Source of the DNA: Endozoicomonas euniceicola
Lineage (GTDB): Bacteria > Pseudomonadota > Gammaproteobacteria > Pseudomonadales > Endozoicomonadaceae
DNA: 64,000 nt
Direction of reading: 5' to 3'
NCBI RefSeq assembly: GCF_025562755.1
Contig: NZ_CP103300.1
Coordinates: 186,001 to 250,000, forward strand
The translations under genes were made by a program, and so were the position numbers. The notes under the pieces were generated by a model. It ran no database searches. It worked only from the letters and a program-made list of their open reading frames with translations, and was not told where the DNA came from. This document shows positions 46,400 through 55,566 of this stretch, piece by piece (the first letter of the stretch is position 1; each line of letters opens with the position of its first letter).

Positions 46400-48112
46400 T
46401 CACCCGGCAACCACTGAGAGGCACCCGGCATCCAGCCGATACACCGCATCCATCTTATCTAGCATGCTCTGTTTATGAGTAATCATAATGACAGTCTTGT
46501 GTTGATAGGCCTCAAGAATCCGGTTTAACAGCAGCTGTTCACTGAAGCGATCCAGCCCCTCAGACGCTTCATCCATAATCAGGATGTCCGCCTGTTTCAG
46601 CATGGTACGGGCAATGGCCAGGCGACGCTGCTCACCGCCCGACAGCATAATTCCACCCTGCCCCAGCCACAGGTCCAGAATCGCTTCATTACTATTCACC
46701 TTATTGCTACTCACCTTATTGCTACGGGCTGCCGCTAACTGGTTTAACCCTGTCGTCTGGATAACCTCAAGCAGACGTTCATCACTGGCAGAATGATCAG
46801 CCAGTTTCAGGTTATCCCGCAGCGTAGCGCTTAATACATGGGTTTTCTGAGGAATCACTGCCAGTGCCTGATAAAGTGCCTGTTCAGTGAAATCAGGGAC
46901 AGGCACACCATCCACTAATACCTGACCACTGTCGCAATCATTATAGCGGGTCAGCAAACCGGCCAGCGTTGATTTGCCACAGCCGGTTTTGCCAACCAGC
47001 GCGACGTGCTGACCGGCAGGGATAGTCAGTGTCACCTGGTCGAGAACCTGCAATTCATCATAAGAAAAGTTGACGTTTTTAAATTCAACCAATCCTTTTA
47101 CTTCAGGTGCCTGTTTCCCGTACACCATGGGCGGCTGGTCGATTACTTCTTTCAACTGTCCTGCTGCCTGTGCGGTAAAACCCAGAAACTGAAAAGCCCC
47201 CGGAACCGGCATCAACGCTTCAAACCCGGCCAGTACCGCAAAAACCGACATCACCATAACCGGACCGGAAATAACCTCTGCCTGATACTCCCCCGCGGCC
47301 AGATACAGCATCCATACCGCAGAACTGCCCGCCGCAAATGTCAACAGCGCAGAACCCAGGCCTTCCAGTTTTGACAGTCTCGCCTGATGCTGATGCAACT
47401 GACGTTCGCGGTCGTCTAACTGCTGTCGGAAAACCGGTTCAGTTCCCACGATCTGCAATTCAGCCATACCTTGCAGATAATCCAGCGCAGCCTGTCGAAG
47501 CTGTTGCTGGCTGATGCCTTTTGCTTTACTGCTGTGTCTACCCAGTGCATAAAACAGCGGCGGCAACAGCAATAACCAGCCCCCCATCATCAGCACCACA
47601 GACAGCCCAAGCGTGGTACTGAACCAGCTCAGCCCCAGCGCAAGCATGACAATCGTCACGACAGCCGCCAGAATCGGGCTGAACATACGCAGGTATAACT
47701 GATCCAGTGCATCAACATCCGCCACCAGCCGGTTAAGCAGGTCGCCCTTGCGAAACTGCTTTAAACGATGCAGAGGAACCGGCGCAAGCCGGGCAAAAAA
47801 CCAGCCCCGCAACCAGGCCAGCAATTTGAAGGTCGCATCGTGGCTGACCAGACGCTCAAAATAACGGGAGGCAGTGCGCCCTATGGAAAAACCCCGGACG
47901 CCCGCCCCCGGCGTAAAGAAGTTAAAACTTTGTGCCGTTGCCAGTGTTAATCCGGCAATGGCCGTTGAAGTGATAAACCAGCCAGACAGGGCTAACAGCC
48001 CAAGGCTTGCCAGCAATGTGGTAATCGACAGTAATACTCCTAATGCCATAGCACCAGGATAACGACGGTACAGTTTAATAAACGGCAGCAGGTTACCCAT
48101 TGACGACTCCAT
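46400..48112 (-). CDS. cydC: Heterodimeric ABC exporter subunit CydC
   Basis: 570 residues: six-helix membrane domain, then ATPase with Walker A VALVGKTGCGKST, signature LSGGEQRR and Walker B ILIMDEAS. With CydD it exports glutathione and cysteine and is needed to assemble cytochrome bd oxidase. Overlaps the cydD end by 20 nt, so the two are translationally coupled. Between the Q-loop region and the signature it carries an in-frame duplication (SNKVSSNKVNSNE; perfect 15-nt repeat at 46696-46725). Confidence 0.93.
   Translation of the reverse strand: MESSMGNLLPFIKLYRRYPGAMALGVLLSITTLLASLGLLALSGWFITSTAIAGLTLATAQSFNFFTPGAGVRGFSIGRTASRYFERLVSHDATFKLLAWLRGWFFARLAPVPLHRLKQFRKGDLLNRLVADVDALDQLYLRMFSPILAAVVTIVMLALGLSWFSTTLGLSVVLMMGGWLLLLPPLFYALGRHSSKAKGISQQQLRQAALDYLQGMAELQIVGTEPVFRQQLDDRERQLHQHQARLSKLEGLGSALLTFAAGSSAVWMLYLAAGEYQAEVISGPVMVMSVFAVLAGFEALMPVPGAFQFLGFTAQAAGQLKEVIDQPPMVYGKQAPEVKGLVEFKNVNFSYDELQVLDQVTLTIPAGQHVALVGKTGCGKSTLAGLLTRYNDCDSGQVLVDGVPVPDFTEQALYQALAVIPQKTHVLSATLRDNLKLADHSASDERLLEVIQTTGLNQLAAARSNKVSSNKVNSNEAILDLWLGQGGIMLSGGEQRRLAIARTMLKQADILIMDEASEGLDRFSEQLLLNRILEAYQHKTVIMITHKQSMLDKMDAVYRLDAGCLSVVAG
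46696..46725 (+). repeat. Perfect 2 x 15-nt tandem duplication in cydC
   Basis: tcaccttattgctac occurs twice with no gap; five codons duplicated just before the ABC signature region. Confidence 0.95.
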
Positions 48113-49931
48113 TGGCTATTGCATTAACGACTCCATCCACAATCCCCTGTTCCTGTTTCAGCTCAGTCACAAAGTGTGAGAAGCGGTGGTTTGACGACAA
48201 CTTCCCGGACTTCAACTCCTCCGGCGTACCTTCAGCCACCAGCCTTCCGCTTTCCAGCATCAACACCCGGTCCATGGAGTCAATCTGTTCCAGCCGATGG
48301 GTCACCGTGATGACCGCACACTCTGAAGGTATTGAATCGATGGCATCCAGAACCAGTCGTTCACTCAGGGCATCAAGGCTGGCTGTAGGCTCATCCAGAA
48401 TCAGCAGCTGCACCGGTTCAGCGATGGCACGGGCCAGGGCAATACGTTGCGCCTGTCCGACGGATATATTGCCCCCCTGTTCCTGCAACAATGACTCAAT
48501 ACCCGACGGCAGTTTTTCAATAAACTCCATTGCCTGAGCTTTACGCAAAGCCTGTAACACCTGTTCCCTACTGAGCTGGCGACCAAAACAGACATTGTCA
48601 TATACACTGCCATGAATGATTAACGGTTGCTGTCCGAGCCAGGCTATAGGCTTTCTCCAGCTCTCAGGAGCTACATCACGGAGTTCACAACCATTGACCT
48701 GCAACTGCCCGCGATAGGGCCAGAAGCCCATCAGGGTATTAATCAGGGTCGTTTTACCGGCTCCCGACGGGCCGATAATCGCCAGACGTTCCCCGGCACT
48801 GACTGAAAAAGACAGATCATTGAGCAGGTTCTGTCCACCCGGAGCATCTACAGACAGACCCGACACTTCAATGCTGAGCGGCCCGGACTCAGCCAACGAC
48901 TGACTGCCCTGCTGATGGTTGATCGCTTCCTGCTCAAGCACCTTAATGATGTCATCGCAGGCACCAACGGCTTTCGCCTTAGCGTGGTAATGAGTACCCA
49001 GGTCACGCAGGGGCTGATAAAAATCCGGTGCCAGCAACAATAAAAACAGTCCGGTAAACAGGTTGACTTCAGCGCCGTAACTGCCAAAGTTGAGATACCC
49101 CAGAAAACTCATACCAAGATACACCGCCAGAATGGCAATAGAGACCGAAGCAAAAAACTCCAGCACAGTAGAAGACAGGAACGCCAGCCTTAACACCTCT
49201 ATGGTTTTCACCCGAAAATCATCACTGGCCTGTTCCAGCTGTTGCTTCTCATAATCACTTCGCTGAAACAGCCGCAATGTTTCCATCGCCTGTAAACGAT
49301 CAAGAAAAAAACCACCCAGACGGTTCAAAGCCTGGAAGTTTCGGCGGTTGGCTTCTGCCGCTTTCAGTCCAACGAAAATCATAAACAGTGGAATCAGCGG
49401 CGCAGTGCCAAGGAATACCAGGCCGGCCGCCCAGTTAAGAGGAAACGCCACCACCACGATAACCAGAGGTATTAATGCCGCCAGTGCCATCTGCGGCAGA
49501 TAACGGGCAACAAAATCATGCAGCTCTTCCACCTGTTCCACCAGCAGGGTGGACCAGCTGCCAGCGGGCTGAGTAGCCACCATGACCGGTCCTTGCTGCT
49601 TCAGCTTTTGCAAAAGGGCAGAACGAATGTTCTCCCGAACCTGAACACCCGCATTGAAACCACACACTTCACGCCCCCAGTTGCAAAGCGAGCGAACCAG
49701 CAGCACCAGTAAAATAGTGACCAGTGCACCGACCAGCTCAGTACGTGGCACACTGTCCATAACCAGTTCATGGATAGTGTCAGCCAGCAGGGCGGCCTGA
49801 ACAATCAGCAGCACACCACTGAACAAACCCAGAGAAATGGAGGCAACCAGCCATTTGCGGGCAGGCGATACCTGTCGTAATAACCAGCGATAGGCGGCTT
49901 TTTCTGACGTCTTATTCGTCGAACTGCTCAT
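48093..49931 (-). CDS. cydD: Heterodimeric ABC exporter subunit CydD
   Basis: 612 residues with six membrane helices (first: WLVASISLGLFSGVLLIVQA), the CydD-typical EVCGFNAGVQVRENIR, then Walker A AIIGPSGAGKTT, signature ISVGQAQRIALARA and Walker B LILDEPTAS. Partner of CydC, first gene of the pair. The C-terminus repeats VVNAIANGVVNG, another short in-frame duplication. Confidence 0.93.
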   Translation of the reverse strand: MSSSTNKTSEKAAYRWLLRQVSPARKWLVASISLGLFSGVLLIVQAALLADTIHELVMDSVPRTELVGALVTILLVLLVRSLCNWGREVCGFNAGVQVRENIRSALLQKLKQQGPVMVATQPAGSWSTLLVEQVEELHDFVARYLPQMALAALIPLVIVVVAFPLNWAAGLVFLGTAPLIPLFMIFVGLKAAEANRRNFQALNRLGGFFLDRLQAMETLRLFQRSDYEKQQLEQASDDFRVKTIEVLRLAFLSSTVLEFFASVSIAILAVYLGMSFLGYLNFGSYGAEVNLFTGLFLLLLAPDFYQPLRDLGTHYHAKAKAVGACDDIIKVLEQEAINHQQGSQSLAESGPLSIEVSGLSVDAPGGQNLLNDLSFSVSAGERLAIIGPSGAGKTTLINTLMGFWPYRGQLQVNGCELRDVAPESWRKPIAWLGQQPLIIHGSVYDNVCFGRQLSREQVLQALRKAQAMEFIEKLPSGIESLLQEQGGNISVGQAQRIALARAIAEPVQLLILDEPTASLDALSERLVLDAIDSIPSECAVITVTHRLEQIDSMDRVLMLESGRLVAEGTPEELKSGKLSSNHRFSHFVTELKQEQGIVDGVVNAIANGVVNG

Positions 49932-50104
49932 ATCAGACGAAACTCACAAAAGAGAAGGCAAACTTCGGAAAATACAGACCCAGACTGTACCAGATACGGC
50001 AATTATTACCACCGTACAATTTTTAATTATTTTTCAGACACAAAAGTTATATAAAGATGACTACTATTTTTCTGGCAATCTTTTATGCTGGGCAGGAACG
50101 ACAT

Positions 50105-50110
50105 TATAAT
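50105..50110 (+). promoter_or_regulatory. Consensus -10 box upstream of trmJ
   Basis: tataat, perfect. With start of transcription near 50117 a TTG at 50122 would have almost no leader, which favours ATG 50140 for trmJ. The -35 region (tttatg, 17 bp upstream) is weak. Confidence 0.5.
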
Positions 50111-50139
50111 GCCCGCCTTCATTGAAATGCGCCCGGACC

Positions 50140-50883
50140 ATGCTGTCAAATATTCGAATTATCCTGATTAACACCTTTCATCCCGGTAATATAGGCTCCG
50201 CTGCCAGAGCCATGAAAACCATGGGTTTAAGCGACCTGTGTCTGGTGACTCCGCAACGTTATCCGGATCCCGATGCGGATGCAATGGCGGCTGGGGCGAT
50301 GGATGTTCTGTCGAACGCGCGACTCTTTCCTTCACTGGATGAAGCCATTGCCGACTGTTCACTGGTAATTGGTACCAGCGCCCGTTCACGTAACAGCACC
50401 AGCAATCGCCCGATGCTGGAAGCCGGAGCCTGCGCCGATGCCCTGCTGAAAGAGTCTGTTAATCGTCCTGTTGCCCTGGTGTTTGGGCAGGAGACCATGG
50501 GGCTAACCAACGAAGAACTGGAAAAGTGCCACTTTCATGTCTGCATTGATGCCAATCCGGACTACCCGGTGCTGAACGTTGCTTCAGCTATACAGATTCT
50601 CTGTTACGAACTGCGCAAGGCTTCGGTTCGTTTTAACCAGAAAGATATCCAGCCAAAGACTGAAGACTACCCTTTACAGGAAGATCTGGAGCGTTTCTAC
50701 CAGCACCTTGAACAAACTCTGACGGATATTGGCTTTATTATTAAGCAGCACCCCGGCCGGGTTATGAAGAGACTTCGTCGTTTATTTAACCGGGCGCGCC
50801 CGGAGTCAAAGGAACTGAATATACTGAGGGGTATTCTTTCCAGTGCCCAGAGAGCCAGTCGTTTAAAAAACAACAATGATTGA
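50140..50883 (+). CDS. trmJ: tRNA (cytidine/uridine-2'-O-)-methyltransferase TrmJ
   Basis: SPOUT-family enzyme that methylates the ribose at tRNA position 32. 247 residues from ATG 50140. Motif 1 is NTFHPGNIGSAARAMKTMG, motif 2 LVFGQETMGLTNEE, motif 3 NPDYPVLNVASAIQ. The C-terminal helical extension matches TrmJ. The next gene overlaps its end by 8 nt. Confidence 0.93.
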   Translation: MLSNIRIILINTFHPGNIGSAARAMKTMGLSDLCLVTPQRYPDPDADAMAAGAMDVLSNARLFPSLDEAIADCSLVIGTSARSRNSTSNRPMLEAGACADALLKESVNRPVALVFGQETMGLTNEELEKCHFHVCIDANPDYPVLNVASAIQILCYELRKASVRFNQKDIQPKTEDYPLQEDLERFYQHLEQTLTDIGFIIKQHPGRVMKRLRRLFNRARPESKELNILRGILSSAQRASRLKNNND

Positions 50884-51313
50884 GGAACTGCAACCGGTGG
50901 CCTACCCACTGGTTAACCGCTTTTTCAAAGCCAATGGCCACAAAGGCAAAGCCCGCTCCAATGAGCGGGTATTTGTCCTGCGCAGCGAAGGTAAAATTGT
51001 CGCCGCGCTGCGAGCCTGCCCGCGGTCCGAAGGATTTCTGCTGCGCAGCGTCCAGGTAGCGATATCAAAGCGCGGTTGCGGCTATGGGCTTGAGCTGGTA
51101 AAGAAGACGGTTCTGGCTTTATCGCCTTCCCGCTACTGGTGTTACCCTTATCAACACCTCAGACACTTTTATGCTCTTGCCGGTTTTAAAGAGCTGGCTC
51201 CCGAAGCCGTTCCAGCAGACATTACCGTGCCGTGGAGAAGCTACCTGAAAAACGGTCAGGCATTTCTGTTAATGGAAAACAATGTTACCTCTCCCAGTTC
51301 ACCGTCATCATAA
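50876..51313 (+). CDS. GNAT-family N-acetyltransferase
   Basis: 145 residues. The acetyl-CoA loop reads VAISKRGCGYGLELVKKT, where the family has (Q/R)GxG(x)G, after strands VFVLRSEGKIVAALRA and FLLRSVQVA. Tail HFYALAGFKEL is the usual GNAT ending. Starts inside the trmJ end, so coupled to it. Overlaps tail-to-tail by 58 bp with the glycosyltransferase gene on the other strand. Substrate unknown. Confidence 0.78.
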   Translation: MIEELQPVAYPLVNRFFKANGHKGKARSNERVFVLRSEGKIVAALRACPRSEGFLLRSVQVAISKRGCGYGLELVKKTVLALSPSRYWCYPYQHLRHFYALAGFKELAPEAVPADITVPWRSYLKNGQAFLLMENNVTSPSSPSS

Positions 51314-52701
51314 GACCGGTTTACCGCTGAGCCAGGCTCATCCCAGGAAATGGTATTCATCCTCGTCAGACCGCCCCACTCGGTGACACTCAGAGCTTTA
51401 TCCGGATCAATTAACTTGAGTGGATTATCGGGACTGCGATTTTCAAATAGATATTGTGGGCTGCCATGAAGCTCCAGCGATTTATCCATTCTGATCAGAG
51501 TCCAGGGGCCTGAGCCGTGAAGCGTTAACAAAAACCGAAGGTTGCCCACGCTTTCATCAATCTGATCTTCCCAGTATTCCCGGCATATTCCCTGCTGGAT
51601 AGCGGGGTGAGCCCCTTTAACCACTGTATAAAAATAGCCTTTCCAGCGAGCCGTATCGGACAAGGAAATAAACTCTTTGTTTCCCAGTCCCCGAACACAG
51701 AAACTTTTCTCGCAGGGCGTTATTTTAAGGCCTGAGGTGGTTACTTTAACCGATCTTTTACTCCACAACGCTGTACCGTCAGTCTCTTTTGCCCACACAA
51801 CATAAGGTAACTGCTCCATTCGGGTCGCCTGGTAGAACTGATCCAGCTGGAGGTATTCTAACGGACTGGATTGCGGTGGTGCGGCCAGCAGATCATTGCC
51901 ATAACAGGTCCTCCACCCAAATGGAATTATGATACCAGCTGGAGCATAAAGCGCTTGAAACCGGGAACCAGGGTCAAAAATACCGGCGGCTTTTGTATCA
52001 CTGTCTATGTAAAGCCCCCCCTCTTTAAGCGCTGCGACTCTGAGGTAATCTGAGGCAGATGCGTAATTACAGCGCCCTACAAGTTGCAATCGGTAATAAT
52101 CCAGAAGGCTTTTTCTGAAAGGCTGTGCCTCGTATATTCCGGAAGCGCTTTCTCCATTCTTTTCGTCAACGTCCGGGGCGAGGGACTTCCTCAGGTCGGT
52201 CAGGCGGGGTAGCCCATCATAGTGGTCACTGCGCTGACAATAGAAAGATTCGTTCACTGAGTCCATCTGGCTGAAAAGCCAACGATCCTCACACACCTTA
52301 ATCTGACGCACCGACCTTTTTTTATGGTTTAGCTCAGGTGAGTGATCAGTGTGCGTCTCCAGAGCCAATCCCCGATACGGAGAGCTTTTATCCAACCCGA
52401 ATCCGGTACAGGCTCTATGCCAGATAACAGGCTTGTTGACCCAGACGTTGACCTTCCACCCCTCAGCAGCAAACTGCTTTGAAAAAGACAACATATTGGC
52501 AAACCGGTCTCTGGGAATATATCCACCACTCAGCTTGTTTAGCCAGATAGTATGTACGACTCTGGGTACGGCGAAGGGTGCATCCTTTTTACTTCTTTTA
52601 ACCGGGTTCGCCGATACGTATTCAAGGTCAGGAGGCTCCTGATAGTTGTCTACTTTTGTTCTATTCCTCTTAAGAGGAAGGGGTATTGACGCATCGTTCA
52701 T
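51256..52701 (-). CDS. TcdA/TcdB-type glycosyltransferase with intact DXD motif
   Basis: 481 residues; GGAGG six bases before the ATG. PRVVHTIWLNKLSGGYIP (46-63) starts the sugar-transferase fold. ASDYLRVAALKEGGLYIDSD (216-235) holds Asp218, Arg221 and the metal-binding DSD (233-235), as in clostridial toxin GT domains. The N-terminus has basic clusters (PLKRNRTK, VKRSKKD) that resemble nuclear-localisation signals. No signal peptide. Known relatives glycosylate host GTPases or other proteins. Inference: a stand-alone effector, with the catalytic residues that the giant toxin's copies have lost. Confidence 0.75.
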   Translation of the reverse strand: MNDASIPLPLKRNRTKVDNYQEPPDLEYVSANPVKRSKKDAPFAVPRVVHTIWLNKLSGGYIPRDRFANMLSFSKQFAAEGWKVNVWVNKPVIWHRACTGFGLDKSSPYRGLALETHTDHSPELNHKKRSVRQIKVCEDRWLFSQMDSVNESFYCQRSDHYDGLPRLTDLRKSLAPDVDEKNGESASGIYEAQPFRKSLLDYYRLQLVGRCNYASASDYLRVAALKEGGLYIDSDTKAAGIFDPGSRFQALYAPAGIIIPFGWRTCYGNDLLAAPPQSSPLEYLQLDQFYQATRMEQLPYVVWAKETDGTALWSKRSVKVTTSGLKITPCEKSFCVRGLGNKEFISLSDTARWKGYFYTVVKGAHPAIQQGICREYWEDQIDESVGNLRFLLTLHGSGPWTLIRMDKSLELHGSPQYLFENRSPDNPLKLIDPDKALSVTEWGGLTRMNTISWDEPGSAVNRSYDDGELGEVTLFSINRNA

Positions 52702-52828
52702 AGCCCCTCCATCCTTCTGGTTATAAGCAGTAAAGTGAGATAAAACGATATAAAAGCCGATTATTCTAAGACCTGATAGACTATCCCAAGTTCCCGGCTG
52801 GCAGCATTTTTAAAAAATCGCTCTATTG

Positions 52829-53473
52829 TCAGGCATCACTATCCGCCGACAATTCAAGCAACCGGTTCAGACGCTCTATCTCAGCCTTCAAAACCTTCAC
52901 TTCATGCTCAAGCTCCTGAATGCGGGACTTGTCATCAGCCATGACCTCTACAGCGCCGGGCGGCACTTCAATATTCCCCAAGAACAGATGGGCAAAACGG
53001 GACTCGCGCTTGCCAGGTTCTTTTGGCAGCTGTCTGACCCACTCTTTTTCAGCCATGTCCTGTAACACGGCTTCAACCTGTGAAACATCGGAAAACTGGG
53101 TCAAACGGCCAGTACGGCTGCGAATCTCACCCGGGGTCTGCGAACCACGCAACAGCATGACGCAGATAATGGCACGCTCCTGCTCCGTAAACTTCAGGTC
53201 ACTGAACAGAGTATTGCAGAACCGGTGACGGTACTTACTGGTACGGGAGCCACCTTCTTCACTGACCAAACGCTGTTCAACCAGTCCATCCAGAGTACTT
53301 TTGACATCAGCCGCCGTCAGCGACAACACCGGGTCCCGGTTACTTTTCTGGTTGCAGGCATTTAACAGGGAGTTCAGTGTCAGTGGGTACAGGTCTGGCG
53401 TCGTGCTTTCCTTCTCCAGAAGGCAGCCAATAATCCGGGTTTCATTCAATGTCAGATTCAAATCCACAATCAC
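52829..53473 (-). CDS. yceH: YceH-family protein (UPF0502/DUF480)
   Basis: 214 residues with two winged-helix domains: LTLNETRIIGCLLEKESTTPDLYPLTLN is near-invariant in the family, and ICVMLLRGSQTPGEIRSRTGRL follows. The C-terminal coiled coil (RIQELEHEVKVLKAEIERLNRLL) is also typical. Function not established; probably DNA-binding. Single gene. Confidence 0.9.
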   Translation of the reverse strand: MIVDLNLTLNETRIIGCLLEKESTTPDLYPLTLNSLLNACNQKSNRDPVLSLTAADVKSTLDGLVEQRLVSEEGGSRTSKYRHRFCNTLFSDLKFTEQERAIICVMLLRGSQTPGEIRSRTGRLTQFSDVSQVEAVLQDMAEKEWVRQLPKEPGKRESRFAHLFLGNIEVPPGAVEVMADDKSRIQELEHEVKVLKAEIERLNRLLELSADSDA

Positions 53474-53579
53474 CTTCCTGAACAGCGATAAATAAAGACT
53501 ATGTCGAAATGTATAGCAGATTGGAAATGACTTATATCAATAAAGCAGAGAGTCTGACTTATGAGCTTAAAACGATGGG

Positions 53580-55019
53580 TTATAACAGCTCCCAGCCGTC
53601 TTCATCCCCGGTGCCATCCGGTTTTTTAGCCGCCAGTTGTTTAAGATATTCCGGGTTATGAACAAAGCCTCCCCGGGCGATGGCTACCCGGTTGAAATAG
53701 TTGTGAATATCTCCATAAGAACAGAAACGAATTGCCTGACCGACGGCTTTAACGTTCGTGACTGCGCCAGCTGAAGCCGTGGCAATATCGCTACTGCCAA
53801 AAGCCTCTCCATAGGGGTCATAGGTCAGAAAACCTTCCACAACCGTTGAGCCTTTCCTGAGGAAGGCTGGTCCCAATACCGTTACAGCGTGATTGGTCGG
53901 GGTACCTGAAGTAGCATTGAGAGCTCCCTTCCAGTCGCCCCGGGTACCCATTATCACCGGAATGCCATTTTGGATATTGAAACGAATCTGCTCCTGAGTC
54001 ATGGGGTCTTCCAACGCATCATCACGCACGTCAAAAATACTTGGCTTCTGTGGCTGTTGGAACGCAGGGCTTGTTGACTCCAGTTCAGGCATCGGCGGCA
54101 GCAGGCTGAAAGCCAGAGACATATCGATACGGTCAAGCAGACAGTCCGTTTTTTCATCACTGGTCAGCAGCCGTAGCAAGCCTTCGATATGAGACAAATC
54201 CTCGTCAGGCATGTCTTGCTTCATTTGTTTGATGTTATCACTACGCTCCAGTAACAGCGCATGACAGGCTTTCTCAATATATCCCGGCCAGCGAGCGCCG
54301 GAAGAATTGGCAAATGAATAAAAATCCTTGCCATTGCCATCAACAGGGCGACTACTGGAAACCAGTATCTTGACATTACGCTCAGCCAGCGCGTCATCAT
54401 TTAAAGTTACACCCACAAAACCTTCCGGATAAAGCCGGATAATCTGCTGTAACAGTCGGTTCCCCAGTGGTGTCATGGCATAAGCACCTAATGCACTCAG
54501 CAGAAAACACGTTTGTCGTCTGTCCAGTTGCGCAATATCAAACGTCTCTGGCACCTCACCATTGAACAGCGCCCCGTTACCCATCCGAACGTAAAATTCC
54601 GAACCGGAATCTATGTTTTTTAACAGTCTCTCGTCAGAGACAAACATATCCACCTGATTAACTCCCAGCTCATCCTGCCATTCTGGTGCCGGAATATGCG
54701 CCTCCTCCCAGCCAGGTACAGGCTGCTGCTCAGCGGGTAACGAGGGTTTGAACAGCGCTCTCACCTTTCCAAGTTTACGAATCAATTTTTTTCCTAAAGC
54801 TTGCTGCGACCCGGGAGTTATGTCTTTATAAGGCTTCAGCATGAGCTTCATTTCTGCTTTATGCGTTTCAACACTGTGAGAAACGAACCGGGCTTTAAAC
54901 TCTTTATGCTTTAAGGTAGCGGTTAACTGTTCAGGTTCTTGTGAATCTGAGATCACAAAAGAATCAGTTAGCTCTGAAGGGTGGCTTGGGGAGCCACCGG
55001 AAGAAAGAGGGTCTGACAT
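53580..55019 (-). CDS. Calpain-like cysteine protease (peptidase C2 type)
   Basis: 479 residues. Candidate triad: Cys171 in DIAQLDRRQTCFLLSAL, which parallels calpain's DIxQGxLGDCWFLAA; His377 in NHAVTVLG; and Asp401 in YDPYG where calpains have Asn-Pro-Trp-Gly. The His-to-third-residue spacing is 24, the same as in calpain-2 (262 to 286). The first 160 residues are polar and basic, with Ser-rich ends; there is no signal peptide. Calpain folds are rare in bacteria, and known ones act in host interaction or periplasm. The Asn-to-Asp change may lower or change activity. Function inferred. Confidence 0.6.
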   Translation of the reverse strand: MSDPLSSGGSPSHPSELTDSFVISDSQEPEQLTATLKHKEFKARFVSHSVETHKAEMKLMLKPYKDITPGSQQALGKKLIRKLGKVRALFKPSLPAEQQPVPGWEEAHIPAPEWQDELGVNQVDMFVSDERLLKNIDSGSEFYVRMGNGALFNGEVPETFDIAQLDRRQTCFLLSALGAYAMTPLGNRLLQQIIRLYPEGFVGVTLNDDALAERNVKILVSSSRPVDGNGKDFYSFANSSGARWPGYIEKACHALLLERSDNIKQMKQDMPDEDLSHIEGLLRLLTSDEKTDCLLDRIDMSLAFSLLPPMPELESTSPAFQQPQKPSIFDVRDDALEDPMTQEQIRFNIQNGIPVIMGTRGDWKGALNATSGTPTNHAVTVLGPAFLRKGSTVVEGFLTYDPYGEAFGSSDIATASAGAVTNVKAVGQAIRFCSYGDIHNYFNRVAIARGGFVHNPEYLKQLAAKKPDGTGDEDGWELL

Positions 55020-55111
55020 AAGTTAATAAAGTATTTATATGCTTATACCGATTATCGACGACAGACCGAAGTTTTACAGGTATTGCCCGAAAACCATTCG
55101 AGTTTCCGGTA

Positions 55112-55549
55112 TCAGTCGCTGTCTGAACGCTCAGAACGACGACAACAGGCAAAGTAATAGTTTCTGCCCAGATAGATAATATGCAGCGAAGCCGCCAGCG
55201 GCAGCAGATAGAGAAAAGCCCCGACTTCAAACACCTTCTCAATAGCGTCGGCCTGATAGAGAATGGCAATGGACGCCACCATCCCCATCAACGACAACAG
55301 CCGAATTTTGCCTTCACAGATCATACTGGACTTCGGGTGGCAGATTTTGTAAACCAGTGCCAGCAGGGCAAAGAATCCAATCACACCGCCCACCACCATC
55401 ATTGCCATGGTGATGGCCTGAAAATCCCCACTCAGGGCAGACAATATCCAGAACGGGACAAAGGCAATGCCGATAATCAGGTAACAAAGGGATGGGCCGT
55501 AACAGATGATCAGCTCCAGCAATAATAATAATTTACCAACAGGCTTCAT
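55112..55549 (-). CDS. Small integral membrane protein
   Basis: 145 residues from ATG 55549 (AAGGAAG upstream; a TTG at 55570 overlapping the mazG stop is an alternative). Four hydrophobic helices: LLLLLELIICYGPSLCYLII, AITMAMMVVGGVIGFFALLA, LLSLMGMVASIAILY and VGAFLYLLPLAASLHIIYL. The C-terminus CCRRSERSDSD is cytoplasmic. Not recognised. Last gene of the rlmD-relA-mazG series. Confidence 0.65.
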   Translation of the reverse strand: MKPVGKLLLLLELIICYGPSLCYLIIGIAFVPFWILSALSGDFQAITMAMMVVGGVIGFFALLALVYKICHPKSSMICEGKIRLLSLMGMVASIAILYQADAIEKVFEVGAFLYLLPLAASLHIIYLGRNYYFACCRRSERSDSD

Positions 55550-55566
55550 GTATAAATACACTTCCT

